DNA of 55,000 nucleotides, taken from contig JACVTC010000195.1 in NCBI GenBank assembly GCA_016946835.1, positions 1 through 55,000 on the forward strand, read 5' to 3'. A model generated the notes under the pieces. The model made no database searches. It saw only the letters and a program-made list of their open reading frames with translations, and was not told the DNA's origin. A program made the translations under genes and the position numbers. Positions 1 through 12,071 of the stretch are shown here, in pieces. The number at the start of each line of letters is the position of its first letter. Position 1 is the stretch's first letter. Origin of the DNA: Neocallimastix lanati (nom. inval.) (Eukaryota > Neocallimastigomycota > Neocallimastigomycetes > Neocallimastigales > Neocallimastigaceae).

Positions 1-450
1 TAATAATTTTTATTATATTTAATATTAATAAAAGATTTTTATTAGAATATTAATAATAATTTTATTATATTTGATATTAATAAAGATTTTAATAAGAATA
101 TTTAATAATAATTTTTATTATATTTGATATTAATAAAAGATTTTAATAAGAATATTAATAATAATTTTTATTATATTGATATTAATAAAAGATTTTAATA
201 AGAATATTTAATAATAATTTTTATTATATTTAATATTAATAAAAGAATTTTATAAGAATATTTAATAATAATTTTATTATATTTGATATTAATAAAGATT
301 TTTATTAGAATATTTAATAATAATTTTTATTATTTTGATATTAATAAAGAATTTATAAGAATATTTAATAATAATTTTTATTATATTTGATATTAATAAA
401 AGATTTAATAAGAATATTTAATAATAATTTTATTTTATTATTATTAAGAG
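1..450. repeat. Tandem array of ~54-bp AT-only repeats
   Basis: About eight head-to-tail copies of a ~54-bp unit, each containing TTTAATAATAATTTTTATTA followed by a TTGATATTAATAAAAGA-like core. Copies differ by small T/A indels. There is no coding potential. The array continues off the left edge, so its true size is unknown. It ends near the remains of an LTR-like end (GTATCA at 487-492). Confidence 0.85.
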
Positions 451-497
451 TATTTAATAGGAAATACAAGGTATTTAGTGACACCCCGTATCAAAAA

Positions 498-1283
498 TGG
501 TATGGTTCATATAATTTTAGGAATATAATAATAATTAACACAAATAATAAAATTACAATAAAAAAAAATAATTTGTTTTAAAATCAATATTTATTTATTT
601 AAATTTATAAAAGAAAAATAATAATATAATTATTTATTTAATAAAAAGAAAGTTATTGATTATATTTTATTTCACTAAAATTACATGTATTTATATTTTT
701 TTATCAAATTAAAATTTGTAAAGCCTAACTATTTCTTAATAAACTAATTACTAATTATTTAATAAATAAAACATTTAAATTGAAATTGAATTATTATTTT
801 AGTTAATAATATTATTGTTATAAATAGTAGTTATATATTATTGAATTATTAATTATTTAATAATAGTTTAATACTAATATATATAAAATAAAAATAAAGA
901 GATTATACAGAATATTTTATTGTGGTTTAGTTAAATTTAGTAATTAAAAATAAATTTAAATTGATAACGAAAATTTTAATAACTAATTAAATAGATTTGA
1001 TTATTTTCAATATAACATAATACAAAAGAAATATAATATTAATATATTAAGTGGGCAAGGACAATATTCTTGGCTAAAGATTTTTAATACATTATAATGG
1101 AATCGGATCGATAATTCAAAAAGGAATTATAAGTTAATTAGTGATTTATTAACTTAAGATTGCTATTTAGTAATATTTGAAGAATATTGGAAAGTTCCAA
1201 TTATATAGAATAGAATAATCTATAAGGTTAGAATAATTTATATTATTCTAGCACAATTAGTATTATTTGTTCATTCTGTATTA
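498..1283 (-). repeat. Element A 3' LTR
   Basis: 786-bp direct repeat of 6722-7508. It starts TGGTATGG on the plus strand and ends TGTATTA, so in element orientation it reads TAATACAG...CCATACCA. The pair differs visibly by one T in a T-run. The element-sense 5' start resembles the TGNTACAG starts of B and C. Confidence 0.92.
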
Positions 1284-1305
1284 AGATGCCCCGCTAAGAC
1301 TCAAA

Positions 1306-2414
1306 CTAGGTAGAAGCTGAGTTAAACTTGACAATATTTTTCAAATGAACATTACGATTCATTTGTATATTAGTAGCAGGATCAGCTAAAGTGACTGTAT
1401 TGAATTGTTTCTTTACCACTTTCATAGGTCCAACAAAGTAAGGTTCTAATTTAGTTCGATTAAAGTTTCTTACTAGTACTAAATCACCTGGTTTTATTCT
1501 TTTAGCTTGATTCATACTGGTCTTTTCTTCTCTCCTAGTAGCCCAATATTTCGAAGCATTTTTGATATTAGATGCGGCCTCCATTACCCATTGGTAGTGT
1601 GATACAAATTTTTCCAGTAGAATTTCGTCAGAAGACTTATTTATACCCTTAGTTGGTCTGGCAGCAATGTCAAAAGGTTGTTGGTCTTCCCTTCCATAAA
1701 CTAATTCAAAACTTGAATGGTTGGTGATTGAGTTTTTAGTAGTTCTTAAAGCCCAAAGTGCAGATGGTAAAATTTCATCCCATTCTTTGTGTTGTTGTCC
1801 TAGTAATCGTAATAATTTTCCAATTTCTTTATTACGATTCTCAACTAAACCATTGCTTTCAGGATGATATGGAGTGATAAATTTAACATATACATCATAT
1901 AAATCAAGGAAGATTTTTGTCATATCTGATGTAAATTGTGTTCCATTATCAGTAGTGATAATTTGAGGTACACCGTGTCGAGCAAATACATTAATTAAAA
2001 ATTTTATCACATCCTGAGAAGTAACATTTTCAGTGGGCTCTGCCTCAACCCATTTAGTAAAATAATCAACCACAACGATTATATATTGATTATTATTTCT
2101 GGTTTTACTTAGAGGTCCTATAATGTCCAATCCTAAGTGTGTAAATGGTCCTTCCACTTCAGTTGGTTTATCTTCCGTTGGTTCAGGGTATGGTTGAGAT
2201 TTATTTAATTGACATTTTTCACATTTACTTATAATTCGCTTAATGTCATTAACCATATTGTTCCAATAGTAGCTCTTTTTCAAACGTTGGTATGTCTTGT
2301 AATAGCCTTCGTGTCCTATACTGTGTGCTTGAAAAATTAATTGAAGTTTTTCTTTTGTATCTGTAACTAATTTTCTATAGTTATTGCCATCAACAAAGTA
2401 GTCCACACCATCAA
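1306..2414 (-). CDS. Element A integrase (C-terminal part of Pol)
   Basis: Retroviral-type integrase, which inserts element cDNA into nuclear DNA. The frame carries an N-terminal zinc-binding HHCC module (HSIGHEG ... CEKCQ), then the DDE core with Asp in GLDIIGPL, Asp in TTDNGTQF and Glu in NGLVENRNKE. The C-terminal GPMKVVKK region matches the GPY/F module. The frame ends 22 bp before the 3' LTR and has no chromodomain. It is in the -1 frame relative to the RT-RNase H frame, which it overlaps at 2367-2406. In related elements B and C these domains are one continuous frame. No convincing slippery heptamer lies at the overlap, so I read this as a one-base indel that broke pol, although programmed shifting or a sequencing error is possible. 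The conserved sequence begins around IDGVDYF, upstream of the first ATG at 2406. Confidence 0.88.
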
Positions 2415-5305
2415 TTGTCGTAAATTTTCTTCAATAAATTCCTTAATGGTTCTTGAAAGCAGGTTTTCATCTTGTTCCTTGATAATTTGTGTTGTTAAGA
2501 CAACTTTTTCTTTTTCATTTTTCATTCTTGATAAAGCATCTGCGACAACATTATTCTTTCCAGTTTCATATCGTAAATCAATTCCTAACATACTGACAGT
2601 CAAACACCATCTAGTATGACGAGAATTTTGTGGTTCCTTACTTTTAAGTAATCCGATTAATGGTCTATGATCTGTATATACTATAGTTTGCTTAGGATTT
2701 CCCATAATATAAGATTTTAATTTATTAATACAGTAAATTAGAGCAGCACCTTCTAGATCCGTAATTCCATAATTCTTTTCCGATTTAGATAAACTTCTAC
2801 TAATATAATGAACCGGATGCTCCTTTCCAGTTTCATCATCCTTTTGTAAAAGCACACCGCCTATTCCATCATAGGAAGCATCTGTTCTTATAATAAATTC
2901 TCTATCGAATCTAGGAAATCTTAATATTGGAGCATTGATTAATCTTTCCTTAAGAATTTTAAAGCTTTCTTCTTGTTCCTTTTTCCATTCAAACTTAACA
3001 CCTTTTCTTAATAGAGTGCAGAGAGGAGCAGTAACTTTTGCAAAGTCCTTAATGAAATTTCTATAATATCCAATGGCTCCTAAAAATGATCGAAGTTCGT
3101 GGATGTTAGAGGGAGCCTTCCATTCTTTAATAGCTTCAACTTTGTTTTCCAATGGACTTAAACCTTCTGAGGATACTTTATGTCCAAGTACTTCTACTTC
3201 AGTTTGCATGAAAGAACACTTTTCGATATTGATTTTTAACTTATGTTCCTTGAATATTTCTAAGACTTGTTTAAGATGTTCTAGGTGTTCTTCTTCAGTT
3301 TTTGAGTAGATTAAAATATCATCGATAAAGTTATAGACGCATTTTCCTATTAAGGGGAATAGTATACGGTTCATTTCTCTTTGGAATGTAGCTGGAGCAC
3401 CTGTTAAACCGAAGGGCATTACCTTGAATTGGTAGTTTCCGAACTTAGTTGTAAAGGTAGTGATTTCAACACTATCATCATCCATTAATATTTGATGATA
3501 ACCGGAATAAAGATCTAATGTTGAGAAGATTTTTGCTCCATCTAAGCTATCAAAAATTTCATCAATATTTGGTAAAGAATAAGAATCCTTCTTAGTTGCT
3601 TCATTTACTTTCCTATAGTCAATACACAGGCGCCATTTACCGTTCTTTTTAGGCACAAGTACTACTGGTGATGACCATTCTGAACATGAAGGTTCAATTA
3701 ATCGTTTATATATGAGTTTGGTTAATTCTTCTTTTAAGATATCTGTTTTTAATTTACTAAGTCGATAAAATTTTTGTTTAATAGGTTTAACTTCTTCCTT
3801 AAGAATAATTTTGTGTGGTGATAAATCTGAAGGTGTTAATTCTTCAGAAGAAGTTGCAATTATATCAATATATTCTTCAAGTAATTTAATAATAGCTTCT
3901 CTATAATTTGAATTAATTGTACTTTGAAAAACTGTGTCATATATATATTTTATGGGTGGTAATCCTTCAAATGTTTTCAATTGTTGCTTAGCTTCTTGGT
4001 GATTCAATGCTTTGATTACACATAATAATTTTTCTTCGTCATCATATTCATTATTAATAGGTGCGATTTCTTCAATTAAACCTTGATCATTAAATCGACA
4101 AAGACTATATCTAATTGGATGTATAAATAACTGGTTATCAATTTGAGTTTTGAGGTTGATTAATATATCATAGAATGGATCCTCCTTGTCTATAATTCTA
4201 CACGTAACAAGTAGTTCTAGTTCATTAATTTTTACGGGAACTTTGATTAACACATCTTCTGAGTAATCATCATTCAGCGTTGCTAAACGTATTCGTCCTG
4301 CACTAACTCCTATAGGTTCATACTGATAAGGTAATTTATCTAAAAATTGCTTTGTGATAATACTTAAGTTGCTACATGAATCTATTAAAGCCTTACCACG
4401 AACTCCATCTACTATTACATCAACCATAGCAATATCATCTTCTTGTGGTTCATGATGTTTACTTTTATATGTATGATCTATATTGTTCGTTATTATTGTA
4501 GTAGCACACATATTATCCACTGCACCTGAAATTTTAGTATTATTCTTTTCTAATTTAAGTCCTTGTGATACTTGAGACCGTATCTTTGGAGCAACGTCCA
4601 ATAATTGTCCAAATGTAATATTGCAATTACTGGAGTTTAAATCTTTGATCACGTCATAACTATCACAATCAGTTTGCATTTGTATTCTTTTTGGAATTCT
4701 AGTTGGCATAATTTCAGTTGACTTTTCTGATGATTTTTCTTGAATTAATTTATTTAAAGTTTGTTTAGAATTATTTCCTTCCTGAGAAGTTTCTTCATTA
4801 ATAATATTAACAATACTATTTTTATTATTTTCCACAGAAGTACTAGTACTAGCTCTTTCCTTATCTCTTAGCTCTTTCTCAATCCTCTTTTCTTTCTCTA
4901 TTCTGGGTTGAGCCATAATCGAAGGATGTAATTGAGTTGTTGGCTTTTTGACTGGTCGCGATGTTCCCCTTAATTGATTTTCTTTTTGTTTTCGTAAACC
5001 TGGAGTAACTATTGGCTTAGGATCATCTCTTAGACTACGGTGAACCCTCTTTCCTCTTTGGTCACTAGTCTCTTCATCTTTAGGATTTGCCTTTCTCTTT
5101 ATAACGTTTACTAAGTAATCCAATTCTTTGGAACCATCCGACTCATCATCAAAATCTTCGTAATAATCCGTAGTAGTACCTTCTTGGAAATCAGCAATTT
5201 CTTCATAATCATCATCTTCTTTTAAGTCAACTGTTTTGGGACGATGGCAGACTGAAGCAATTTTTTTGACGATGGGAGTGCTTCTACTCCCTTTTAGTGG
5301 TTTAA
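2367..5305 (-). CDS. Element A protease-reverse transcriptase-RNase H
   Basis: Pol polyprotein reached by a -1 shift at the end of gag (5300-5306). From there the frame is open with no ATG needed. A charged linker precedes an aspartic protease whose active-site triplet is Asp-Ser-Cys (4374-4382, ALIDSCSN) instead of D-S/T-G. RT follows, with the LDLYSGYHQI motif and a FIDD catalytic box in place of the usual YxDD. RNase H (IRTDAS ... TDHRPL ... VADALSR) comes next, and the frame stops before integrase. RT copies element RNA into cDNA inside the Gag particle and RNase H removes the RNA strand. The protein is closest by eye to the F pol remnants and to C. The stop at 2367 separates it from integrase by a frame change. 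Confidence 0.9.
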
Positions 5306-6211
5306 ATAATTTTCATAAAACTTCTTGCGGTTATTTTCCAATATAGAATTTAATTTAGGACAGTTTCGTTTGGTATGTCCTTCATTGCTACAAAACCAGC
5401 AAGTACTAATTTTCATTTCTTTCATCTTGTTAGTGAGATTTTCTATAGATACATTTTTGTGGGTTTTTGGTTTGTTAAAATCATTTGAAATGTTCTTATT
5501 AAAATTACTTTTAGAGTTAAGGAGATTGTAACGAGTCTTATCATAATATTCAGTACTATTTTTAATAGATAAACGATCAACTTTTTCAGCTATAGCGAAT
5601 GCTTTGGTAATAGAAATATGGTCTTTAAGCATAACCTTTCTCCATGCGTCAGGATTATTGGTTAAGGAATCTGCATAATCTAAAACACTAATTTTTCTTC
5701 TTCTCTTTTTATCCAATTTATGGTACAAAGATCTATAACGGACATTAAAATCTTTAACTTTCTCGTTCTTCTTTATTTTCATGGAACGCAATTCTCGTAA
5801 CAAGTTGGTTTGATCTTCTTTAAGTCCATAGAAAGTCTTCAGATGATTTATGATTTCATCAAGGCTTGGGTAGGTGGTAGTAGATTCACTTTCTTCATCA
5901 TCTTCTCCTTCATTATCGCTATCGAAATCAGAATCTTCATCTTCAGTAAGGTCATTTCCATCTTCTAGTTCTTGGATAATTTCTCTTGGTTCTCCAGAAG
6001 CCGTTAATATACAAGCAGTAAAAATAGTTTCAGGATCCTTGATATGTTGGTATTTTATCCATGCCTTTAACTCATTTGCCCAGGAGTTGATGTCAAGGTT
6101 TTGTTTAGTAAGCTTTTCAAAATCTTTTAATTCTTTCTTTAATTCTCTGAAGCTAAGCTTACTTTCTGGAGTACTCTCTGTTGGAGTACTGGAAGTACTG
6201 GATGTTCTCAT
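5294..6211 (-). CDS. Element A Gag (capsid/nucleocapsid)
   Basis: 305-residue Gag starting at the first ATG of the frame. It forms the particle that packages element RNA. An acidic stretch (DEDSDFDSDNEGEDDEE) interrupts the capsid-like domain. The C-terminus carries one zinc knuckle, CWFCSNEGHTKRNC (CX2CX4HX4C, about residues 271-284). It ends Asn-His-stop immediately after a TTTAAAC heptamer, so a minority of ribosomes would continue into pol. The F Gag is clearly homologous (shared LKKELKD.EKLTK and SGEPR). Confidence 0.9.
   Translation of the reverse strand: MRTSSTSSTPTESTPESKLSFRELKKELKDFEKLTKQNLDINSWANELKAWIKYQHIKDPETIFTACILTASGEPREIIQELEDGNDLTEDEDSDFDSDNEGEDDEESESTTTYPSLDEIINHLKTFYGLKEDQTNLLRELRSMKIKKNEKVKDFNVRYRSLYHKLDKKRRRKISVLDYADSLTNNPDAWRKVMLKDHISITKAFAIAEKVDRLSIKNSTEYYDKTRYNLLNSKSNFNKNISNDFNKPKTHKNVSIENLTNKMKEMKISTCWFCSNEGHTKRNCPKLNSILENNRKKFYENYLNH
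5300..5306 (-). promoter_or_regulatory. -1 frameshift heptamer TTTAAAC, element A gag/pol
   Basis: In the Gag frame the sequence reads T TTA AAC CAC TAA, a canonical X XXY YYZ slippery site two codons before the stop. After a -1 slip the frame is open through GSRSTP-type residues into protease. A GSRSTP peptide also follows the F heptamer. Confidence 0.8.
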
Positions 6212-6374
6212 AAAATAAAATTTATTGTATCTATAGAATGCTAAACCTCGTAATGTATAAATTGTTATAAAAAAATAAAAATAAAAAAAAAATTAAAAAA
6301 AATAAATCTTTTAACTAATAAAATTATTAATTATTTATTATTATTAATCACTTATTAAATTATAATAATCGTGC

Positions 6375-6527
6375 AATCTGATAGTACACACTGTCTGACG
6401 TGCAGCTTACCTCTTGAAAGGTGTCATGCCACGCGTGTGCCACGGTTACTATTTTCAATATAAAAAATAGCAGTCCAGAGCCTACTAGCCCAATTACTAT
6501 GTAGGATAAACTTAACCCGGAAATCTA
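6375..6527 (-). ncRNA. Structured 5' leader RNA of element A (conserved with element G)
   Basis: A 153-nt GC-richer island between primer site and gag. It matches 53004-53155 closely while the flanks do not. A hairpin, CTATTTT-loop-AAAATAG, aligns with CTGTATT-loop-AATACAG in G with the 8-nt loop UUAUAUUG identical, so two base pairs have changed in a compensating way. A second small stem, ACC/GGT here, is GCC/GGC in G. CCTAC/GTAGG can close a further loop. The likely role is packaging, dimerisation or translation control of element RNA, which is inference. The span covers the conserved block only. Confidence 0.75.
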
Positions 6528-6696
6528 TGCACGAATATTAGTTTAATTTAATATTAATTAATATTTTTAACAATTAATAATAATTAGTTAAAAATATAAA
6601 AATTGTTTTCTTTTTTAAAAAAATATTTGTTTTATTAGAAAAATTATTTATTAATATTATAATTTTATCCCCAATGTATTAATTTATTATTATATT

Positions 6697-6713
6697 CCCC
6701 GATATCTCCACCA
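6697..6713 (-). promoter_or_regulatory. Element A primer-binding site
   Basis: Eight nt inside the 5' LTR the minus strand reads TGGTGGAGATATCGGGG. This is complementary to a tRNA 3' end whose acceptor 5' strand would be GGAGATA. The same 17-mer lies beside LTRs of F, G and H. The primer tRNA gene is not in the window and I cannot name it; it is not the local tRNA-Trp (GGAGGGT). Confidence 0.8.
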
Positions 6714-6721
6714 ATTTTTCA

Positions 6722-7508
6722 TGGTATGGTTCATATAATTTTAGGAATATAATAATAATTAACACAAATAATAAAATTACAATAAAAAAAAATAATTTGT
6801 TTTAAAATCAATATTTATTTATTTAAATTTATAAAAGAAAAATAATAATATAATTATTTATTTAATAAAAAGAAAGTTATTGATTATATTTTATTTCACT
6901 AAAATTACATGTATTTATATTTTTTTATCAAATTAAAATTTGTAAAGCCTAACTATTTCTTAATAAACTAATTACTAATTATTTTAATAAATAAAACATT
7001 TAAATTGAAATTGAATTATTATTTTAGTTAATAATATTATTGTTATAAATAGTAGTTATATATTATTGAATTATTAATTATTTAATAATAGTTTAATACT
7101 AATATATATAAAATAAAAATAAAGAGATTATACAGAATATTTTATTGTGGTTTAGTTAAATTTAGTAATTAAAAATAAATTTAAATTGATAACGAAAATT
7201 TTAATAACTAATTAAATAGATTTGATTATTTTCAATATAACATAATACAAAAGAAATATAATATTAATATATTAAGTGGGCAAGGACAATATTCTTGGCT
7301 AAAGATTTTTAATACATTATAATGGAATCGGATCGATAATTCAAAAAGGAATTATAAGTTAATTAGTGATTTATTAACTTAAGATTGCTATTTAGTAATA
7401 TTTGAAGAATATTGGAAAGTTCCAATTATATAGAATAGAATAATCTATAAGGTTAGAATAATTTATATTATTCTAGCACAATTAGTATTATTTGTTCATT
7501 CTGTATTA
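6722..7508 (-). repeat. Element A 5' LTR
   Basis: 787-bp copy of the LTR at 498-1283. It supplies promoter and polyadenylation signals of the element in family terms. It is followed on the plus strand by AAAAA and then directly by the B LTR. Confidence 0.92.
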
Positions 7509-7513
7509 AAAAA

Positions 7514-8292
7514 TGACAAACGATTCTATTATCTTAATTTGAAGTTATTACTTCAAAAGTGATAATAGATGTATCAAGTTTGAATTAATATAAATTTAAT
7601 ATAAATGAATTTATGTTATTATTATTAATAATTAAGTTATTATTATTCTAGCTTAACACTGAATTGTTATTAATTTTTCAAAATTATACATTTCTTTTGT
7701 GTTTAGAATTAATTTTTATTATTATATTTATTAATTTTTATTATTATATTTATTAATTTTTTTATTATTATTTATTAATTTTTATTATTATTTATTAATT
7801 TTTATTATTATTTATTATTATAATATTTGGTTATTATTTTTTTTATTACATTTCTAATAACAACGAGAAATTAATTTTATAAAATATTTACAAGTATTTA
7901 TATTTTTACAATAATTTAAAGTATTTACAATTTTTAATAATAAAATAATTAAGAATAATTATATTTATAAAAATAAACAATAAAATAAACAAATAAACAA
8001 TTAATACAAGAATTATTATAAACAAAGAATTCAAAATAATAAAAAAAAGAGAAAATTGTTTACAAACTATTTACTTTTAATTAAAAAGAGAAATTAATTA
8101 ACATTAATATTTCATTATTTTAAAAATTAAAATAGAATTAAAGTATAATTTCGAGTTTTAGAATTTAATTAAAATAAATTTTTTTATTATGATTTTAATT
8201 TCAAATTTTAATTTATTAATTTGTTGTTGAATAGGTTAGATATTATTCAAGCTTTCTAATAATTTTATGCTTAAGAATTCCAATCTGTATCA
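7514..8292 (-). repeat. Element B 3' LTR
   Basis: 779 bp, TGACAAAC...CTGTATCA on the plus strand. Near its left end is a nested inverted repeat: TCTATTATC (7525-7533) pairs with GATAATAGA (7561-7569) and encloses TGAAGT-tatt-ACTTCA. In element sense this lies close to the LTR 3' end. Confidence 0.93.
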
Positions 8293-8304
8293 ATTCGTCG
8301 GCCC

Positions 8305-11300
8305 TTAAGAGATGACTTCGTCCCTTGAAGTCAAAGAATTTTCTTGAAGTACATATGGAAAAACATTTTTAATATGAACATTTCTATTTAAGAGTTTTCC
8401 AGTAGTTGGATCTTCTAATACTAAGGTATTGAATTTTTGTTTATTAACAACTTTAAAAGGTCCGTAAAAGTAAGGATTTAATTTACTTCTTCCTATAAGT
8501 CTTATCATTACGTAATCTCCTGGTTTATATTTCTTCTTTAGTGCATTTTGAAATCCAATACGGTGTTCCCAATATTTATTTGCATATTCTGAATATTCAG
8601 TAGCCTGTTTTACCCAATTTTGATGTCTTAAGAAACGTCGAAATATATATTCTTCTTCTGATTCATTTGGATCTTTATAAATATCGGGGAACATGACTTC
8701 TAATGGCCAAGTGTCGTGTCTGCCATAAAGTAATTCGAAACTACTAAATTTTGTTTTTGAATTTTTAGTAGTTCTTAAGGCCCATAAAGCCGATGGAAGA
8801 TATTCATCCCATTCAGACTCATTTTCTACTAATAATCTTAATAACTTCCCTATTTCTCTGTTTCGATTCTCAATCATTCCATTCGATTCAGGATGATGCG
8901 GGGAAACGTAATGAACCCATGAACCATAAAGGTCAATCATCATCTTTGTTACTTCAGAGATAAAGGAACTACCATTGTCGGTAATTATTATTTCAGGTGG
9001 TCCATGTCTTGTAAATATTTCAACAAGAAATTTTATTACTTCTTCGGATTTCATGTTCGGGATTGCTTTAGCTTCAACCCACTTGGTAAAATAATCGACT
9101 AAGGTTATTATATAATTGTTACCATTTTTAGTAGTTGGTAACGGTCCTATTATATCGAGTCCTACTCTAGTAAATGGTTGTTCAACAGGGGTAGCATTAT
9201 CTCCAGAACTTTTTGGAAATGGTTTAGGCCTGCATGTTTGACATTTGTGACAACTTTTTATCCACATTCTTACATCATTCCAAATGCCAGGCCAATAGTA
9301 AGATTGCATAATTCTATTAGTAGTTTTCTCTGCTCCTTCATGTCCTACTAAATGGGCACGATTAATAATATCCTTTTTGTCTTCATCTTTATAGATGACT
9401 TTTAAATAAAGATCATCTTTTTTATAATATAGAGTATTATCAACAACTTGATAATTCTTAGTGAAGTATTTTATTATACCTTCTGGTAGATCCAAATCCC
9501 TTGGATTAAAGTCGGCTAATATTGCATTAGCGCATTGAATAATTCCTTTTGAATTTTTAGAAGGTAATCTTGATAACGCATCAGCGAATACATTTTTCTT
9601 TCCTTTCTCGTAAATAAGTTCAATCTTATATTTGTTAAATTCTTCTATCCATCTTGCATGACGATTAGAAGTAGGAATGCTTTTTTTGAAAAACCCAAGT
9701 AATGGTTTATGATCCGTAATAAATTTTGTTAAATTTTTATTGCTTAATATATATTGACTAAAATATTTTAAACTAAATATAACAGCTAATCCTTCTAAGT
9801 CCGTTACGGAGTAATTCTTTTCAGATGTAGAGAGTGTTCTACTTACGCAACAGATAGGATGTTCAAGACTATCCTCTTCCTTCTGTAAAAGAACACCACC
9901 AATACCTTTAAGAGAAGCATCAGTACGAATGATGAATTCCTTTTTAAAATCTGGGTAACTTAATATTGGATCATTAAGTAAACATTCTTTAATATTTTCG
10001 AAAGCTTCTTCGCATTCATTTGACCATATATATTTTGAATTCTTTTTTAATAACTTAAAAAGAGGGTCAGCAATAATTGAGAAATTTTGAATAAATTTTC
10101 TATAATAACTAGCTAAACCTAAAAAAGAACGAAGTTCACTTACATCTTTAGGATTGTCCCACAAAGCAATACTTTGTACTTTTGATGGAATTGTTTTTAA
10201 TCCTTTTGATGTTAGAACATGACCTAATACTTCAACACTTTCTTGAAAGAATTTACATTTTTGTAAGTTAAGAGAAAGATTGTATTTAGAAAATATTTCA
10301 AAAGCTAACTTTAAATGTTTAAGATGTTCATCAAGAGTTCTTGAATAAATTACAATATCATCTAAGTAAACAAATAAACATTTACCGATTAAAGGAAGTA
10401 ATATTCTATTCATCTCCCGTTGGAAGGTAGCGGGAGCATTGGTAAGGCCAAATGGCATTACTTTAAAATTGTAATTGCCGAATTTTGTGGTAAATGCTGT
10501 TTTCTCTATATCTTCTGGATTCATTGGAATTTGATGATATCCAGAATATAAGTCTAATGCGGAGAATACCGTCGCACCATTTACTGAATAAATTAGTTCA
10601 TCTATAAATGGTAGTGCGTAAGAATCTTTTATAGTAATTTCATTTAATTTGCGATAATCAATACACATTCTCCATTTCCCATTTTTCTTTTGAACTAATA
10701 GAACAGGAAAAGACCATGGAGAATGTGAAGGAACTATAAGTCCTTTTTCTAATAGTTTAATTATTTCCGATTTAAGAATATCTGCATGCTCTTTTGATAA
10801 TTTGTATGGTTTTAATTTTATAGGTTTATTACTAATTGTCACAATTGAATGTGGTTCTAAATTAGCTGTACTTAATTGTGACATTGAAGTTGCCATACAG
10901 TTTTTATACTTCTCAATTAAATTTTTAAATTCTGTCTTAAATTTTTCCGGGACAGATTCAATAATTTTATTTAATGTATCGATGAACTCTTGTTGTTCAT
11001 CTTTTTCTATAATAATGGAATTAACAAGAGGTATTTCTGATTTACTATTAATTATATAAGTTACTTGTTTAATTCCTTTCTTAATTTTCTGGTAGACAGC
11101 ATCATCATCTGGATCTATATACAAACGATACTTTTTCTGAATTCCTCTACCAAATATAATTTCAAAATATGGATTCGTATAATTAATTACATAGAATTTT
11201 TCTGTAATAGTTAATCTATTATTTACGTTTATTTTTAATTCAATGTAACTATTTGTAGTTACTTTAGTACCATCCACAATGGTAATATCTTCTAAATTTT

Positions 11301-12071
11301 CACATTGTTTAATTACTTTATGTTTTAGTTTGCCTAGACAATTATTTGTTATAACATTAACGTTTGCACCGGTATCGTATAAGATTTTAAATGTCTTATT
11401 ATCTATTTCACCACAAATAATAGGAAGACTTGTATTAGTTAAGGAACAAAGAATTTTCTCAACTCTTGGTTTACAACCTTGTTCAAGTTCTTTTCTAATG
11501 GACGGACTTGCAGATAATAATTGAGATAAACTAATTTTTGGAAAAAGGTTATTAGCTTCTTCAGTTATACTAAACTTTTCATTTTCATTTAACATTTGGA
11601 TATTGGTCATTTTTCTTTTCTTAATAGTTTTTGGTTTTTCTGATTCTTTTTCATTATTACTTTCAATATATGAGGCTCCATTAATCTCATTTTCATTGCT
11701 ATTTTCTTCTTCATTAACTTCCATCACTATATCATCACTAGTATTTGGTTCATTTTCTTCAGAATTGCTAAGCTTTCTTCTTCTAGCATCTTTAATTACT
11801 TTCTTTTGTTGTTTTACTAATTTTGTTTTGGGTTCACTTAATAATGAAGGCTTTACTATAGATTTGTTATTTAATTTTCTTGTCGAAGTTTTTCTCTTTT
11901 GTACTGTACCGATAAAGTTTGAAGAATTTCTTTCAATATTACTTTCTTCTTTAGTGAAATTTTCTTTGTCATTTTCACTTCTTTCGAAATTATTTTCATT
12001 TTCATTTTCATTTTCATTTTCATTTGCAATTTTAATTGTCCTGGGAGATTGCGTACTCCCGATTATTAATT
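8305..12071 (-). CDS. Element B Pol (protease-RT-RNase H-integrase)
   Basis: One uninterrupted frame with all catalytic parts. From the GTG at 11727, the protease DTG triplet (ILYDTGANVNVI) is at about residues 118-120, RT YLDD at about 454-457, RNase H RTDAS at about 601-605, then ADALSR. Integrase follows with HHCC zinc module (HLVGHEG ... CHKCQ), GLDIIGPL, TDNGSSF, NGMIENRNRE and a GPF module. There is no chromodomain. The frame is open without ATG from the Gag stop (about 12071) and is -1 relative to gag, so the true protein is a Gag-Pol fusion made by frameshifting. It ends TSRDEVIS, and the DNA for that peptide forms a hairpin shared with C. The DTG here is canonical, unlike A, C and F. 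Confidence 0.93.
8314..8332 (-). other. 3'-end hairpin overlapping end of B pol
   Basis: The minus strand reads GACTTCAAGGGACGAAGTC, a 6-bp stem GACTTC/GAAGTC with a 7-nt loop. It encodes the last pol residues (TSRDEV) and lies just before the purine-rich TTAAGGGCCGACGAAT that precedes the 3' LTR. An identical 19-mer occurs near the 3' LTR of C (38387-38405). Confidence 0.6.

Larger units (their letters stand above)
498..7508 (-). mobile_element. Element A: Ty3/Gypsy LTR retrotransposon, nearly intact
   Basis: A 7.0-kb element on the minus strand. It has near-identical LTRs (498-1283 and 6722-7508), a primer-binding site, a leader, gag, a frameshifted pro-RT-RNase H frame and a separate integrase frame. 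AAAAA lies on both sides (493-497 and 7509-7513), as expected of a 5-bp target-site duplication. The order protease-RT-RNase H-integrase makes it Ty3/Gypsy; no chromodomain is visible. The almost identical LTRs imply recent insertion, although a frame break before integrase may have disabled this copy. Its right end touches element B with only AAAAA between them. Confidence 0.93.
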
